Position numbers and translations under genes: made by a program. DNA of 64,000 nt from Bacteroidales bacterium M8 (GTDB lineage Bacteria; Bacteroidota; Bacteroidia; Bacteroidales; Muribaculaceae). Shown one piece after another: positions 27,101 to 35,572 of the stretch (position 1 is the first letter of the stretch; every line of letters starts with the position of its first letter). Location of the stretch: assembly GCA_001689495.1 (NCBI GenBank), contig LUJS01000042.1, positions 148,177 through 212,176 of the forward strand, read 5' to 3'. The notes under the pieces are model-generated. The model had not been told where the DNA came from. It did not search any database and saw nothing but the letters and a program-made list of their open reading frames with translations.

Positions 27101-28737
27101 CAGGCAAGATCGACCTGTCCGCTATCCAGAACCCCGCGTTCACGTTCTACACCTACAACATCGGTGGTGACGACGTCAACGAAATCTCGATACTCGTCCG
27201 CAAGGCCAACGACGAAGAGTGGACCAACGTACTGACCACTACCGTTCTCGAGGCAGCTCCCGCCGAGGGCTGGAACAAGATTACCGTGAACCTCGCTGCA
27301 TTCGCAGGCCAGACCGTCCAGATAGCATATCAGGGCGTTGTCAAGCAGTACACCTTCATCCTGTTCGACGCACTCAAGGTCGCTACTCTTGCCGACAATG
27401 ATCTTGCACTATCCGCAATCTCCGCTCCCGCTACCGTCAAGGCAGGCGAGGACTACAAGGTTGACGTCACCGTAGCCAACGACGGTGGCAAGGATGCCGC
27501 TGCCTATACCGTAGAGCTCTACGCAAACAACGAGAAGGTTGACTCGAAGGCCGGCGAGGCTCTCGCCTCCGGCAAGGCTGCCACCGTATCGTTCGACCGC
27601 TCGATGTCTGCACTCGCCACCGAGCCCGTCACCTATAAGGCAGTCGTGGTTTACGCTGCCGACGAGGTGCTGACCAACAACGAGAGCACCGAGATCGTCG
27701 TGGCTCCCGTGGTTTCCAAGCTCCCCGTTGTCAAGGACCTCAAGGCTGTTAACAGCAACGGCGCCAACAAGCTCACATGGAGCGAGCCCGACCTGACCGC
27801 CGCAGCTCCCGAGGAGATCACCGAGGACTTCGAGAATGCTACCGCATGGGCTCACGAGTACGGTGACTGGACATTTGTCGACGAGGATCAGGCCGCTATA
27901 GGCGGATTCCAAGGCATGGATGTTCCCGGCATCACTCCCGGCGAGACCAAGGCTTCGTTCTTCGTATGGGACCAGACCGACGGCGTGGGCAACCAGACCT
28001 TCGATGCTCACTCTGGCATGAAGTATCTTGCAGGCCTCTTCCGCTATGACGACCAAGAGGTTAGCGACTGGGCCATCTCGCCCGAGCTCTATGGCGGCGC
28101 CCAGACCATCTCGTTCTTCGCCAAGAGCTACTCTTCTTCGTATCCCGACAAGTTCGAGGTTTACTACTCGACCGGTTCGCTCGATCCCAAGGACTTCATC
28201 AAGGTTCTCGACATGACCGAGGCTCCCAAGGACTGGACAGAGTTCACAGCCGAGATTCCCGAGGGTGCCAAGCACTTCGCAATCCACTCTTGCGCTGCAC
28301 AGTCGTTTATGATCATGATCGACGACGTGACCTTCACCCCCGCAGGTGCTGCCGCCAACCTCTCGATCGTAGGCTATGACATCTATCGCAACGGCGAGAA
28401 GATCAACGCCGAGCCCGTGGCCGAGTGCGAGTTCACCGACGCTGCCGGCAAGGCCGGCGACCTCTATCAGGTTGTCGTGATCTACAACAAGGGTCTCTCG
28501 GCCGGCTCTAACGAGGCTGCCGCCGAGTCTGCCCTCAACGAGATCGCAGCAGGCGTCAAGGTTGCCACCGCACAGGGCACCATCATCATCACCGGCGCCG
28601 AGGGTCTTGACGTGACCATCGTGGCCGTTGACGGCAAGGTGCTCCACTCTGGCATAGGCGATGCCACCGTTTCTGTCGAGACCGGCGTTTACGTGGTCAA
28701 GGCAGGCGAGAAGATCGTCAAGGTTCTCGTTAAATAA
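24184..28737 (+). CDS. Large secreted multidomain protein with T9SS-type C-terminal domain
   Basis: A 1517-residue exported protein with no catalytic motif recognised. After a signal peptide, residues about 95-350 look like a beta-propeller-like region, followed by fibronectin III-like repeats and at least three modules resembling choice-of-anchor/cleaved-adhesin domains (PPYTQDFEGEDALGGFTL; YTSFDESFADGN; EEITEDFENATAWAHEYG). A CARDB-like unit (LSAISAPATVKAGEDYKVDV) precedes the third. The end (VTIVAVDGKVLHSGIG, TGVYVVKAGEKIVKVLVK) is a type IX sorting domain. Adhesion or substrate binding at the cell surface is the likely role. Only a weak -7-like TATATTTC lies upstream; a strong terminator follows. 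Confidence 0.82.
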   Translation: MRTVLTRILTAFLAAGTTLSVSATPQVMKKAGGHNMPRVELTAKAQTKAAKSQAKKRNLLDQIQSRRLDKAAGFSGFRKAATAKLPGKKNYVHSAAGVMPELRGSVTFSDAWAAAGEAAYGLYTVPTQAGENFEMLIADVNANYGGVEVDGIYWAHNYENFMGFLQFFTVMGYDMETGEQIANIEVDPSKLCPGGVTLDPSTGVVYGITFDESAENMVLSTLAYSTSDVTVTPIATLDGNWNSIAAAPNGDLYGIKYYGETQGENFVVTSSELVKFDKTNGTYTVIGQTGMTPQYMTSATIDPKSGRMFWTVCPPDETGMLCEVNLSTGAATVLYDFPDNNEVMGLYVPAPAAEDGAPAKVSGLELSFPEGSLSGTVDFVAPTTLVDGSNGVGEITYKVLVDGEEAAAGSTAYGATVNASVTIAEAGEHTFVVYCSNATGDGLKTKITKFIGKGVPAAPVVTAEYADGTANVAWTPVTTSADGGYVNPAEVTYTVTRYPDAVVVLENSKETTFSEPLAEPASIVSYTYGVKASYNNTVSAEGKSNAIVLGSIVPPYTQDFEGEDALGGFTLIDANNDGKTWALYDGRARIGYNSSLDMDDWLITPPMKLEAGKAYKVSFKAASNGTAFPERLEVKWGNNNTAAAMTNVLLEPTILQSSIDAEFSKVITPQADGTYFIGFHGMSDADQFYLYVDDISIAAGISSAAPGLATNLAAKAADYGEKKATITFNAPAVDFSGTALASLTKVELLRDNEVINTFNAPAPGAALTFADNLPAAGTYTYSVVGYNAEGAGDIASTSVYVGYDYPEAPAQVTLTEDQQNPGTVTVTWSSVGKDVSGANIGYGKVKYDLYVFEGNDRVLVAGDLTDTSYTYAAVPEGQAFMQYAVFAKTERGEGEGQISDMLAIGQPYTSFDESFADGNLHYITGLMNLADYGEANAKIYNDESFTDLQSCDGDNGFIGIQGQYLDDALRLFTGKIDLSAIQNPAFTFYTYNIGGDDVNEISILVRKANDEEWTNVLTTTVLEAAPAEGWNKITVNLAAFAGQTVQIAYQGVVKQYTFILFDALKVATLADNDLALSAISAPATVKAGEDYKVDVTVANDGGKDAAAYTVELYANNEKVDSKAGEALASGKAATVSFDRSMSALATEPVTYKAVVVYAADEVLTNNESTEIVVAPVVSKLPVVKDLKAVNSNGANKLTWSEPDLTAAAPEEITEDFENATAWAHEYGDWTFVDEDQAAIGGFQGMDVPGITPGETKASFFVWDQTDGVGNQTFDAHSGMKYLAGLFRYDDQEVSDWAISPELYGGAQTISFFAKSYSSSYPDKFEVYYSTGSLDPKDFIKVLDMTEAPKDWTEFTAEIPEGAKHFAIHSCAAQSFMIMIDDVTFTPAGAAANLSIVGYDIYRNGEKINAEPVAECEFTDAAGKAGDLYQVVVIYNKGLSAGSNEAAAESALNEIAAGVKVATAQGTIIITGAEGLDVTIVAVDGKVLHSGIGDATVSVETGVYVVKAGEKIVKVLVK

Positions 28738-28760
28738 TCACAAGATTAGATAACCCATCC

Positions 28761-28799
28761 ATCGCCCCCGGCGCCAAGTGCGTCGGGGGCGATTTTTTA
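28761..28799 (+). terminator. Intrinsic terminator after the large secreted protein
   Basis: ATCGCCCCCG (28761-28770) pairs with CGGGGGCGAT (28784-28793) and is followed by a T6 run. Confidence 0.9.
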
Positions 28800-28800
28800 A

Positions 28801-28832
28801 TTGTGCTGATTCATAATTTTTTCGTAACTTTG
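28801..28832 (+). promoter_or_regulatory. Promoter of hpt
   Basis: TTG at 28801-28803 and TAACTTTG at 28825-28832 with a 21-nt spacer; a T run precedes the -7 element. Leader of about 20 nt. Confidence 0.65.
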
Positions 28833-28858
28833 CACCCGAATATACCCATCGGAGACCC

Positions 28859-29407
28859 ATGAAACTAAAAACATACCAAGGGCTCAATTTCAGGCCCTTC
28901 ATAGAGAATGAACGGATACGGGCCCGCGTCAGCGAACTGGGACGTCAGATAACGGCCGAGTACGAGGGTCACAACCCCCTGCTGATTTGCGTGCTCAACG
29001 GCGCCGCCCCCTTTGCCGTCGACCTGTTCCGAGCCATCGACACCGATGCCGAGATCGTTTTCGTGCGCCTCAAGAGCTATGACGGCATGGACTCGACAGG
29101 CAAGGTCAAGGAGGTGCTCGGGCTGAGCGAGAGCATCGAGGGCCGCGACGTCATCGTGGTCGAGGACATCATCGACACCGGTCGCACCATGCTCAAGCTC
29201 GAGGCCGACCTCAGGGCCATGAAGCCCGCGTCGCTGCGCATAGCCACGCTGCTCTTCAAGCCCGACGCACTGCAGTGTCCCGAGGTCAAGCCCGACTACG
29301 TGGGCTTCGAGATACCCGTCAAGTTCATCATCGGCTATGGACTCGACATCGACGGTCAGGCCCGCAATCTCAACGACATCTACGTACTCGACGAACACGA
29401 AGGCTGA
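28859..29407 (+). CDS. hpt: Hypoxanthine phosphoribosyltransferase
   Basis: Purine salvage enzyme that joins hypoxanthine or guanine to PRPP to give IMP or GMP. The 182-residue protein has the PRPP-binding signature VVEDIIDTGRT at 100-110 and the flexible-loop region LKSYDGMDSTGKV before it; family length is normal. It has its own promoter, and adk follows after 107 nt without a clear terminator, so hpt, adk and xseB may be cotranscribed. Confidence 0.93.
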   Translation: MKLKTYQGLNFRPFIENERIRARVSELGRQITAEYEGHNPLLICVLNGAAPFAVDLFRAIDTDAEIVFVRLKSYDGMDSTGKVKEVLGLSESIEGRDVIVVEDIIDTGRTMLKLEADLRAMKPASLRIATLLFKPDALQCPEVKPDYVGFEIPVKFIIGYGLDIDGQARNLNDIYVLDEHEG

Positions 29408-29514
29408 GACGGGGTGGGCGATGCGTGGCGACATCATCGCCAGCCATCCCCGACAATACCGCTCCCCTCAACGCTCTTAACAACTTGATACAACGTAATC
29501 ATCAAACATCAGGA

Positions 29515-30108
29515 ATGTTCAATCTGGTTATTTTCGGGGGCCCGGGCAGTGGCAAGGGCACCCAAAGCGAAAAGCTCATAGACCGCTATGGTCTCACCCA
29601 TATCTCGACGGGGCAGGTGCTCCGCGACGAGATAGCCCGCGGCACCGAGCTCGGCAAGATCGCCGACTCGTACATATCGCACGGCAATCTTATACCCGAC
29701 CACCTCATGGTCCGGATTCTGGCCGACCTCGTCGACCGCCTCATGCCCACCTCCAAGGGCTTCATCTTCGACGGTTTTCCCCGCACCATCCCTCAGGCCG
29801 AGGAGCTGGCCCGGATGCTCGAGAAGCGCGGCGCCAAGGTCGACGCCGTCGTGGGCCTCGAGGTGCCCGACGACGAGCTGACCGTGCGCCTCATCAACCG
29901 CGGCAAGAGCTCGGGCCGCGCCGATGACAACGAGGAGACCATACGCAAGCGTCTGGCGGTATATCACGACACCACGTCGCCCCTGCGCGACTTCTATGTC
30001 AAGGACGGAAGCTATCTGCCCATACATGGTCTCGGCACTGTCGACGAGATTTTCTCACGCATCACCCAAGCCATCGACAAATGCCCGCAACATACAACGA
30101 AAGCATAA
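29515..30108 (+). CDS. adk: Adenylate kinase
   Basis: Interconverts ATP plus AMP and two ADP. The 197-residue protein starts MFNLVIFGGPGSGKGTQ with the P-loop at 8-16, then ISTGQVLRDE and FDGFPRT for AMP binding, and a short LID (RLINRGKSSGRADDNEETIRKRL), the short form without zinc fingers. The ATG at 29515 is chosen because the open frame upstream has no adk homology and the P-loop sits at the usual distance from this start. Its 3' end overlaps xseB by 28 nt. Confidence 0.95.
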   Translation: MFNLVIFGGPGSGKGTQSEKLIDRYGLTHISTGQVLRDEIARGTELGKIADSYISHGNLIPDHLMVRILADLVDRLMPTSKGFIFDGFPRTIPQAEELARMLEKRGAKVDAVVGLEVPDDELTVRLINRGKSSGRADDNEETIRKRLAVYHDTTSPLRDFYVKDGSYLPIHGLGTVDEIFSRITQAIDKCPQHTTKA

Positions 30109-30278
30109 AGGAACTCGAGGAGATACTGCGCCTCATGCAGTCAGACCAGTGCGACATCGACCATCTGGCCGACTATACCCGCCGCGCCTCCGAGCTGATC
30201 AAGGAGTGCCGCGCGCGCCTCACCGCCACCGAGGAGGAGCTCTCCGCCATCCTCGCCGGCCTCGAACGGCAGTCATGA
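30081..30278 (+). CDS. xseB: Exodeoxyribonuclease VII small subunit
   Basis: A 65-residue, three-helix protein that would assemble with XseA to degrade single-stranded DNA. The sequence NESIKELEEILRLMQSDQCD and the acidic-basic helical pattern through LIKECRARLTATEEEL are typical of the family, as is the size. It starts inside the end of adk (28-nt overlap, different frame), which implies translational coupling. The large subunit gene xseA is not in the window; in many genomes it is adjacent. Confidence 0.85.
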   Translation: MPATYNESIKELEEILRLMQSDQCDIDHLADYTRRASELIKECRARLTATEEELSAILAGLERQS

Positions 30279-30313
30279 ACTGAAATCATTTTACAAAAAA
30301 CACCATAATCACA

Positions 30314-32368
30314 ATGCGATTATTTCCCCTCACTGCCGCAGCGGCGTTCGTAGCCGCCGCCGGTTTCGTGGCCTGCAGCCACGGCGGGGCCGAGCATCTC
30401 GCCAGCCTCAATCCCGCATACATCGACACCACCATCGCCCCGGGTACCGACTTCTATACCCACGTCAACAAGGGCTGGATGGAGGCACACCCCCTGACAG
30501 GCGAGTTTGCCCGCTATGGCAACTTCAACATCCTCTCAGACTCGAGCGAGGCCCGCGTGCGCCATCTGGTCGAGGGTCTCGGCGCCACCAACCCCGAGCC
30601 CGGCACCGTGGCCCACAAGGTGTGGACCGTCTACTCGCTGGCCATGGACACCGCCCGCCGCAACGCCGAGGGCGCCAAGCCCATTCTGGCAGACCTCAAG
30701 CGCATCGAGGACACCCCCCACGAGGGCATGGAAGACCTCTTCATGTGGATGCACGGCAACTATGCCAGCCCCTTCTTCGGCGCCGGCCCGATGGAAGACT
30801 TCAACGACTCGCAGGCATACGCCATGTATGTATCGGGCGGCGGCATGGGTCTGGGCGACCGCGACTACTATCTCAAGGACGACGAGCGCAACACCGCAGT
30901 GCGCAACGCATACAAGAAGCTCATCGCCGACCAGATGCAGAATGCCGGATACTCCGAGGCCGACGCACAGCGCATCGTCAAGAACGTCATGAAGATCGAG
31001 ACCGCTCTGGCCGACTCGGCCCTGACACGCGAGGAGAGCCGCGATCTGGTGCGCATGAACAACGTCCGCACCCTCGCCGACCTCAAGAAGGACTATCCCG
31101 GCGTCAACTGGGACCGCTTCTTCAAGGAGACCATGAACATCGACACCCCCGACTCGTTCATCGTCACCGAGCTCGCCAGCGTCAATCAGGCCAGCCGCCT
31201 CATGTCGTCGCTGACCGACCGCGAGATCAAGGACTATTATCTCTGGAAATATGTCAATCAGGCATCATCAGAGCTGAGCGACGACTTCACCAACGCCAAC
31301 TTCGAGTTCTCGAAGGTATATAGCGGCGTGCAGGAGATGCGTCCCCTCTGGAAACGCGCCCTCGGCGCCACCGAAGGTGCCCTCGGCGAGGCCGTGGGCG
31401 AGCTCTATGTCGAGAAATACTTCCCCCAGTCGTCCAAGGAATACATGATCGGTCTGGTCGAGAACCTGCGCACCGCCCTCGGCAAGCACATCGACAACCT
31501 CGAGTGGATGAGCGACACCACCAAGGCCCGCGCTCACGAGAAACTGGCCGCCTTCACCGTCAAGATCGGCTATCCCGACAAGTGGAAGGACTACTCGTCG
31601 ATGAACATCGACCCCGCCAAGTCATACTACGAGAACATGCACGAGGTGGGCATGTGGCACCAGCGCGACACATACTCCAAGTGGGGCAAGCCCGTAGACC
31701 GCACCGAGTGGGGCATGACACCGCAGACCGTCAACGCCTACTACAACCCCATGGCCAACGAGATCGTGTTCCCCGCCGCCATCCTTCAGGCACCCTTCTT
31801 CGACCCCAACGCCTCTGACGCCGAGAACTATGGCGGCATCGGCGTCGTCATCGGCCACGAGATGACTCACGGCTTCGACGATCAGGGCCGCAACTTCGAC
31901 GCCAACGGCAACATGGTCAACTGGTGGACCGAAGAGGACGCCGCCAAGTTCGCACAGAAGGCTCAGGGCCTCATCGACCAGTTCAACGAGGTCGAGGTGC
32001 TCCCCGGCCTCCACGCCAACGGCGCCTATACCCTCGGCGAGAACATTGCCGACCAGGGCGGCCTGCGCGTTGCCATGACCGCCTTCCTTGACGCCCAGCA
32101 GAAGAAGGGCGTGGACATCAAGTCGGAAGAGGCCAAGATCGACGGCTTCACCCCCGAGCAGGTATTCTACATGAACTATGCCAACCTCTGGGCCGGCAAC
32201 ATCCGCGACGAGGAGATCCGTTCGCTCACCTCGGGCGACGTTCACTCGCTGGGTAAGAACCGCGTCAACGTCACCCTGCGCAACATCGACCCCTTCTTCG
32301 AGGCATTCGCCATCACCGAGGGCCAGCCCATGTTCCGTCCCCAGTCCGAGCGCGTGGTAATCTGGTAA
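30314..32368 (+). CDS. pepO: M13 family zinc endopeptidase (neprilysin/PepO-like) lipoprotein
   Basis: A 684-residue endopeptidase for small peptides. It carries VIGHEMTHGFDDQGRNFD with HEMTH starting at H515 and the third zinc ligand E576 in ENIADQGGL; the C-terminal end (MFRPQSERVVIW) is the altered form of the family's usual CxVW. The N-terminus has a signal sequence with a lipobox-like VACS (C22), so it is probably anchored in the envelope. It follows xseB by 35 nt and ends at a strong terminator. Confidence 0.93.
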   Translation: MRLFPLTAAAAFVAAAGFVACSHGGAEHLASLNPAYIDTTIAPGTDFYTHVNKGWMEAHPLTGEFARYGNFNILSDSSEARVRHLVEGLGATNPEPGTVAHKVWTVYSLAMDTARRNAEGAKPILADLKRIEDTPHEGMEDLFMWMHGNYASPFFGAGPMEDFNDSQAYAMYVSGGGMGLGDRDYYLKDDERNTAVRNAYKKLIADQMQNAGYSEADAQRIVKNVMKIETALADSALTREESRDLVRMNNVRTLADLKKDYPGVNWDRFFKETMNIDTPDSFIVTELASVNQASRLMSSLTDREIKDYYLWKYVNQASSELSDDFTNANFEFSKVYSGVQEMRPLWKRALGATEGALGEAVGELYVEKYFPQSSKEYMIGLVENLRTALGKHIDNLEWMSDTTKARAHEKLAAFTVKIGYPDKWKDYSSMNIDPAKSYYENMHEVGMWHQRDTYSKWGKPVDRTEWGMTPQTVNAYYNPMANEIVFPAAILQAPFFDPNASDAENYGGIGVVIGHEMTHGFDDQGRNFDANGNMVNWWTEEDAAKFAQKAQGLIDQFNEVEVLPGLHANGAYTLGENIADQGGLRVAMTAFLDAQQKKGVDIKSEEAKIDGFTPEQVFYMNYANLWAGNIRDEEIRSLTSGDVHSLGKNRVNVTLRNIDPFFEAFAITEGQPMFRPQSERVVIW

Positions 32369-32394
32369 TCACCGCCACGCCCTGCAACATAACG

Positions 32395-32430
32395 ACACCG
32401 GCCGCGATTCCCTCGCGGCCGGTGTTTTTT
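32395..32430 (+). terminator. Intrinsic terminator after pepO
   Basis: A 13-bp perfect stem (32395-32407 with 32413-32425) is followed by T6. It stands only 5 nt from the end of the converging trkH. Confidence 0.92.
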
Positions 32431-32434
32431 CGTC

Positions 32435-33898
32435 CTATCTGCGCCAGAACGACGGCAGCAGCAACACCAGCAGGGAGAACAGTTCGAGTCGGCCGGCCAG
32501 CATGTCTACGGTCAGCAGCCACTTGACGGCCGCGGGCAGGGCCGCGAACGAGCCCCCGGCTCCGGTGACGCCATAGCCCAGTCCGTTGCAGCCTATGCAG
32601 GACGAGACCATGAAGAACGAGTCCGTGACGCTATATCCCCACATGGTGATGATGCCTGTCGAGACGATGACCGTGAGCATGTAGATCGAGACATAGGCCG
32701 ACACCCTCGAGACAAGGCTGTTCTGCAGCGCGCTGCCGTTGAGGCTGACGACATAGGTGCGCTTCGGAAAGACGGTCCTCGTGGTCTCGTTGCTGAAGTT
32801 GCGCCCCAGCACCATCAGGCGGTCTATCTTGATGCCGCCCGACGTCGAGCCGCAACATGCCCCGCACAGCATCAGCAGCAGTGTCACGAACAGCGAGGCC
32901 GGGCCCCAGCCCTCGACCTCGGCGATCGAGAATCCGGTGGACGTGATGGCCGAGACCACGTGAAACAGCGGATAGATCACCAGCCTTCGGGCTGTCGCGG
33001 GGGCGCCCGACACAAGTGCCGACACGACATACACCAGCCATGCGCCGACCACCGTGGCCGCGAATGCCCGCGACACGTCGCTACGCCATAGCTGCTGCCT
33101 GTCGCCGCGCCCCACGGCATAGAGAATCATGAAGTTGAGCCCGGCCACGAACATGACCACCGTCAGCACCACCAGCACATAGTCCGACCCCCACCACGTC
33201 ACGCCGTCGTTACGGGTCGAGAATCCGCCCGTAGCTATCGCGGCAAATGTCTGGCAGATGCTGTCGAACAGGTCCATCGGCCCGATCCACAGCAGCAGTA
33301 CCGAGACCACGGTGATGACGCAATAGACGCCCCACAGCGCCAGTGCCGTCTGGCGTATGCGCGGGTGCAGCTTGCCGTGGGTTATGCCGGTGGCCTCGGC
33401 GTTGAACATCGACATTCCGGCGGCCTTGTTGAGCTCGGGCAGCAGGGCCAGCATGAACAGGATGATGCCGAGACCGCCGATCCACTGGGTGAAGGCCCTC
33501 CAGAACAATATGCCCTTGCTGCAGGCCTCGACGTCGGTGATCATGCTGGCGCCGGTGGTGGTGAACCCGGATATGACCTCGAACATCGCGTCGGTAAACC
33601 CCAGCGGCGTGCGGCAGAGCATGAACGGAATCATGCCGAACAGGCCGAAGACCACCCACACCAACGCGGTGATGATGAACCCCTCGCGACCTCGGATGGC
33701 CGTGGATGTGTGCCTGCACGACAGTTCGGCCACGCCTCCGGCCACCCCGGCGGCAACGACGGCGACGGCAAACGCCTTCCAGTCACCCTCGCCATACAGC
33801 AGGCATACGCCCAGCGGCACTGTCATCAGCAGTGCCTCGATCAGGACGAGGCGTCCCAGTATGCGTGTTATGGCGCCGTAGCGTATCGAATTTCTCAT
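32435..33898 (-). CDS. trkH: Trk potassium uptake membrane subunit TrkH
   Basis: Pore-forming subunit of the Trk potassium transporter, 487 residues with about ten hydrophobic spans. The four selectivity-filter loops are visible: FTTTGASM, IATGGFSTR, ITSTGFSI and IGCNGLGYG. The ATG at 33898 is chosen because it follows the trkA stop by two bases and begins at the usual MRNSIRYG; the longer open frame upstream lies inside trkA. It acts with TrkA, the cytoplasmic NAD-binding gate, encoded just upstream. Confidence 0.93.
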   Translation of the reverse strand: MRNSIRYGAITRILGRLVLIEALLMTVPLGVCLLYGEGDWKAFAVAVVAAGVAGGVAELSCRHTSTAIRGREGFIITALVWVVFGLFGMIPFMLCRTPLGFTDAMFEVISGFTTTGASMITDVEACSKGILFWRAFTQWIGGLGIILFMLALLPELNKAAGMSMFNAEATGITHGKLHPRIRQTALALWGVYCVITVVSVLLLWIGPMDLFDSICQTFAAIATGGFSTRNDGVTWWGSDYVLVVLTVVMFVAGLNFMILYAVGRGDRQQLWRSDVSRAFAATVVGAWLVYVVSALVSGAPATARRLVIYPLFHVVSAITSTGFSIAEVEGWGPASLFVTLLLMLCGACCGSTSGGIKIDRLMVLGRNFSNETTRTVFPKRTYVVSLNGSALQNSLVSRVSAYVSIYMLTVIVSTGIITMWGYSVTDSFFMVSSCIGCNGLGYGVTGAGGSFAALPAAVKWLLTVDMLAGRLELFSLLVLLLPSFWRR

Positions 33899-33900
33899 GG

Positions 33901-35235
33901 TCAATGAAACAGACGTTCTACCTTGGACATTGCTCCCGAGGTGAAGAACACCACGACCTGATCGCCGGGGCGTATCAGGGTGCTTCCCTCGGCCAGCATC
34001 CCGTGGCCGTCGCGTATCAGTCCGGCCACCGTCAGCTCTCTCGGCAGTCCCAGTCCCGAGATCGGGCCCGACACTATCCTGCTTTCCGGGGGCGCCATCA
34101 TGCCCGTCACCTCGGCCTTGTCCAGAGACATGCATTGGGTGGTGGCCACGTTGGCGTCGAGCAGCACGTTGAGTATCTTGCCGGCATTTAGCAGTTTCTT
34201 GTTGATGATCTTGTCTATGGACAGGCTCTCGGCCTCGGGGACATACTGCAGCTCCTCGATGCGGGCCACGGTCCTCGATACTCCGTGCTCGCGCGCCACC
34301 ATGCACGACACTATATTGGTCTCCGAGCTTCCCGTCAGGGCCAGAAACATGTCGCAGCGGTCTATACCCTCCTCGTTCAGCGTGGCGACGTCATTGGCCT
34401 TGGCATTGACCACGACTGCCTTGGGAAATCTTGATGCCATGACGCGGCAGCGGTCACGGTCAGGGTCGATGACGGTGATGTCATAGCCCGTGCCGATGAG
34501 GCCGAGCAGATTCTCGGTGACACGCCCGGCGCCCGTTATCATGATGCGGCGCACGCGCGCGGCCTGCTTGCCGCAGACTTCGGGTAGCCTGTCTATCTCT
34601 GCCGGCAGTACCGAGAAGTATATCGTGTCCCCCTCGACCAGCATGTCGTCGCCTCGGGGTATGATGATGGTCTCGCCACGCTTTATGGCTGAGACGTGAT
34701 ATGGTCTCGGATTGTTTGGCACGTCCTTCAGCCGCCGTCCGCACATCGTGCCGGACCTTTCCATGCGCACCCCGGCCACAATCAACTGACCGTTGTGAAA
34801 CGCCGACCATTCGCTGACCCAGTTGCGTTCGATGAACTGGGCTATCTCCATGGCCGCCAGCTTTTCGGGGAATATCGTCAGGTCCACCCCGTTGCGCCGC
34901 AGCATGTCGGCATCGGCCCCCGCGGCAAATTCCGGATTGTCCACGCGGGCAACGCATCGGCGCGTGCCGCAGTCCTTGGCAATCTGGCAGGCCAGAATAT
35001 TGACCGTCTCGTCGGGAGTCACCGCCACGAACAGGTCGGCGCCGTCGGCACCGCACTGCATCAGACAGTTTCTCGACAACGGATTCCCGTCGACCGTGAT
35101 GAAGTTGCCTGCGGCATCGAGTTCGGCGAGGTGATCGCGGTCAGAACCAATCAGCACGATGTCCTGATTCTCGACAGAGAGCATTTCGGCCAGATGTGTA
35201 CCGGTCTCGCCGTCGCCGGCAATGATGATTTTCAT
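33901..35235 (-). CDS. trkA: Trk system potassium transporter regulator TrkA
   Basis: Peripheral cytoplasmic subunit that binds nucleotides and gates TrkH. The 444-residue protein contains two RCK units: the first starts MKIIIAGDGETGTHLAEML with the Rossmann glycines at 8-13, the second at about 232 (ITGAGRVTENLLGLI), each followed by a TrkA-C domain. Length is typical. trkH follows by 2 nt, so the two form an operon. A TATTTTTG -7 element is present upstream on the minus strand (35257-35264). Confidence 0.95.
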   Translation of the reverse strand: MKIIIAGDGETGTHLAEMLSVENQDIVLIGSDRDHLAELDAAGNFITVDGNPLSRNCLMQCGADGADLFVAVTPDETVNILACQIAKDCGTRRCVARVDNPEFAAGADADMLRRNGVDLTIFPEKLAAMEIAQFIERNWVSEWSAFHNGQLIVAGVRMERSGTMCGRRLKDVPNNPRPYHVSAIKRGETIIIPRGDDMLVEGDTIYFSVLPAEIDRLPEVCGKQAARVRRIMITGAGRVTENLLGLIGTGYDITVIDPDRDRCRVMASRFPKAVVVNAKANDVATLNEEGIDRCDMFLALTGSSETNIVSCMVAREHGVSRTVARIEELQYVPEAESLSIDKIINKKLLNAGKILNVLLDANVATTQCMSLDKAEVTGMMAPPESRIVSGPISGLGLPRELTVAGLIRDGHGMLAEGSTLIRPGDQVVVFFTSGAMSKVERLFH

Positions 35236-35256
35236 AATCCTTTGTTTATGTCACCG

Positions 35257-35264
35257 CAAAAATA
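35257..35264 (-). promoter_or_regulatory. -7 element of the trkA-trkH promoter
   Basis: Reads TATTTTTG on the minus strand, 22 nt before the trkA ATG. No clear -33 box. Confidence 0.45.
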
Positions 35265-35349
35265 GACTAATTAATGTGAGAATATAGACGCTTTTATATT
35301 ATTTAACATCTCTCGACAACTAAAAGTTTTGGTTTTTTGACGCGCCTTT

Positions 35350-35381
35350 TTTGCGGATTTCAAATCTTTTCAATACCTTTG
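35350..35381 (+). promoter_or_regulatory. Promoter before the structured leader
   Basis: TTTG at 35350-35353 and TACCTTTG at 35374-35381 with a 20-nt spacer, an exact consensus match. Transcription would start near 35388, leaving a leader of about 207 nt before the ATG at 35595. Confidence 0.75.
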
Positions 35382-35449
35382 TGGTGTTGTAATATGTTGA
35401 TTATTAAATAAATAAATTATAAAAATAATTATTCTCCATTATCCCAAAT

Positions 35450-35572
35450 GCGTCCGCAGGACGCGGATTTATCAGTAACCCGGTACGCCGTAGCTCTGCG
35501 AAGGCGTGCCGGGCATGGAAAACCTCCAAGAATGGCGTCCGTATGGACGCCGGTTTACGGATGGAATGGAGG
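35450..35572 (+). promoter_or_regulatory. Structured 5' leader with three strong hairpins
   Basis: Three hairpins stand in a row: GCGTCC-GCA-GGACGC (35450-35464); an 11-bp stem CCCGGTACGCC with GGCGTGCCGGG (35479-35489 with 35503-35513, one G-T pair); and GGCGTCC-GTAT-GGACGCC (35534-35551), enclosed by CCTCC 35523-35527 with GGAGG 35568-35572. The first and third are near-copies of one another. It could be a cis-regulatory RNA of the downstream pair or a REP-like repeat cluster; no known riboswitch was recognised. Confidence 0.5.

Noticed and set aside
29275..29514. N-terminal extension of adenylate kinase
   Set aside because: The extra 80 residues are Arg-rich translation of the end of hpt in another frame; the P-loop fits a start at 29515.
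33899..34306. 136-residue N-terminal extension of TrkH
   Set aside because: It lies inside trkA in another frame and has no membrane character.
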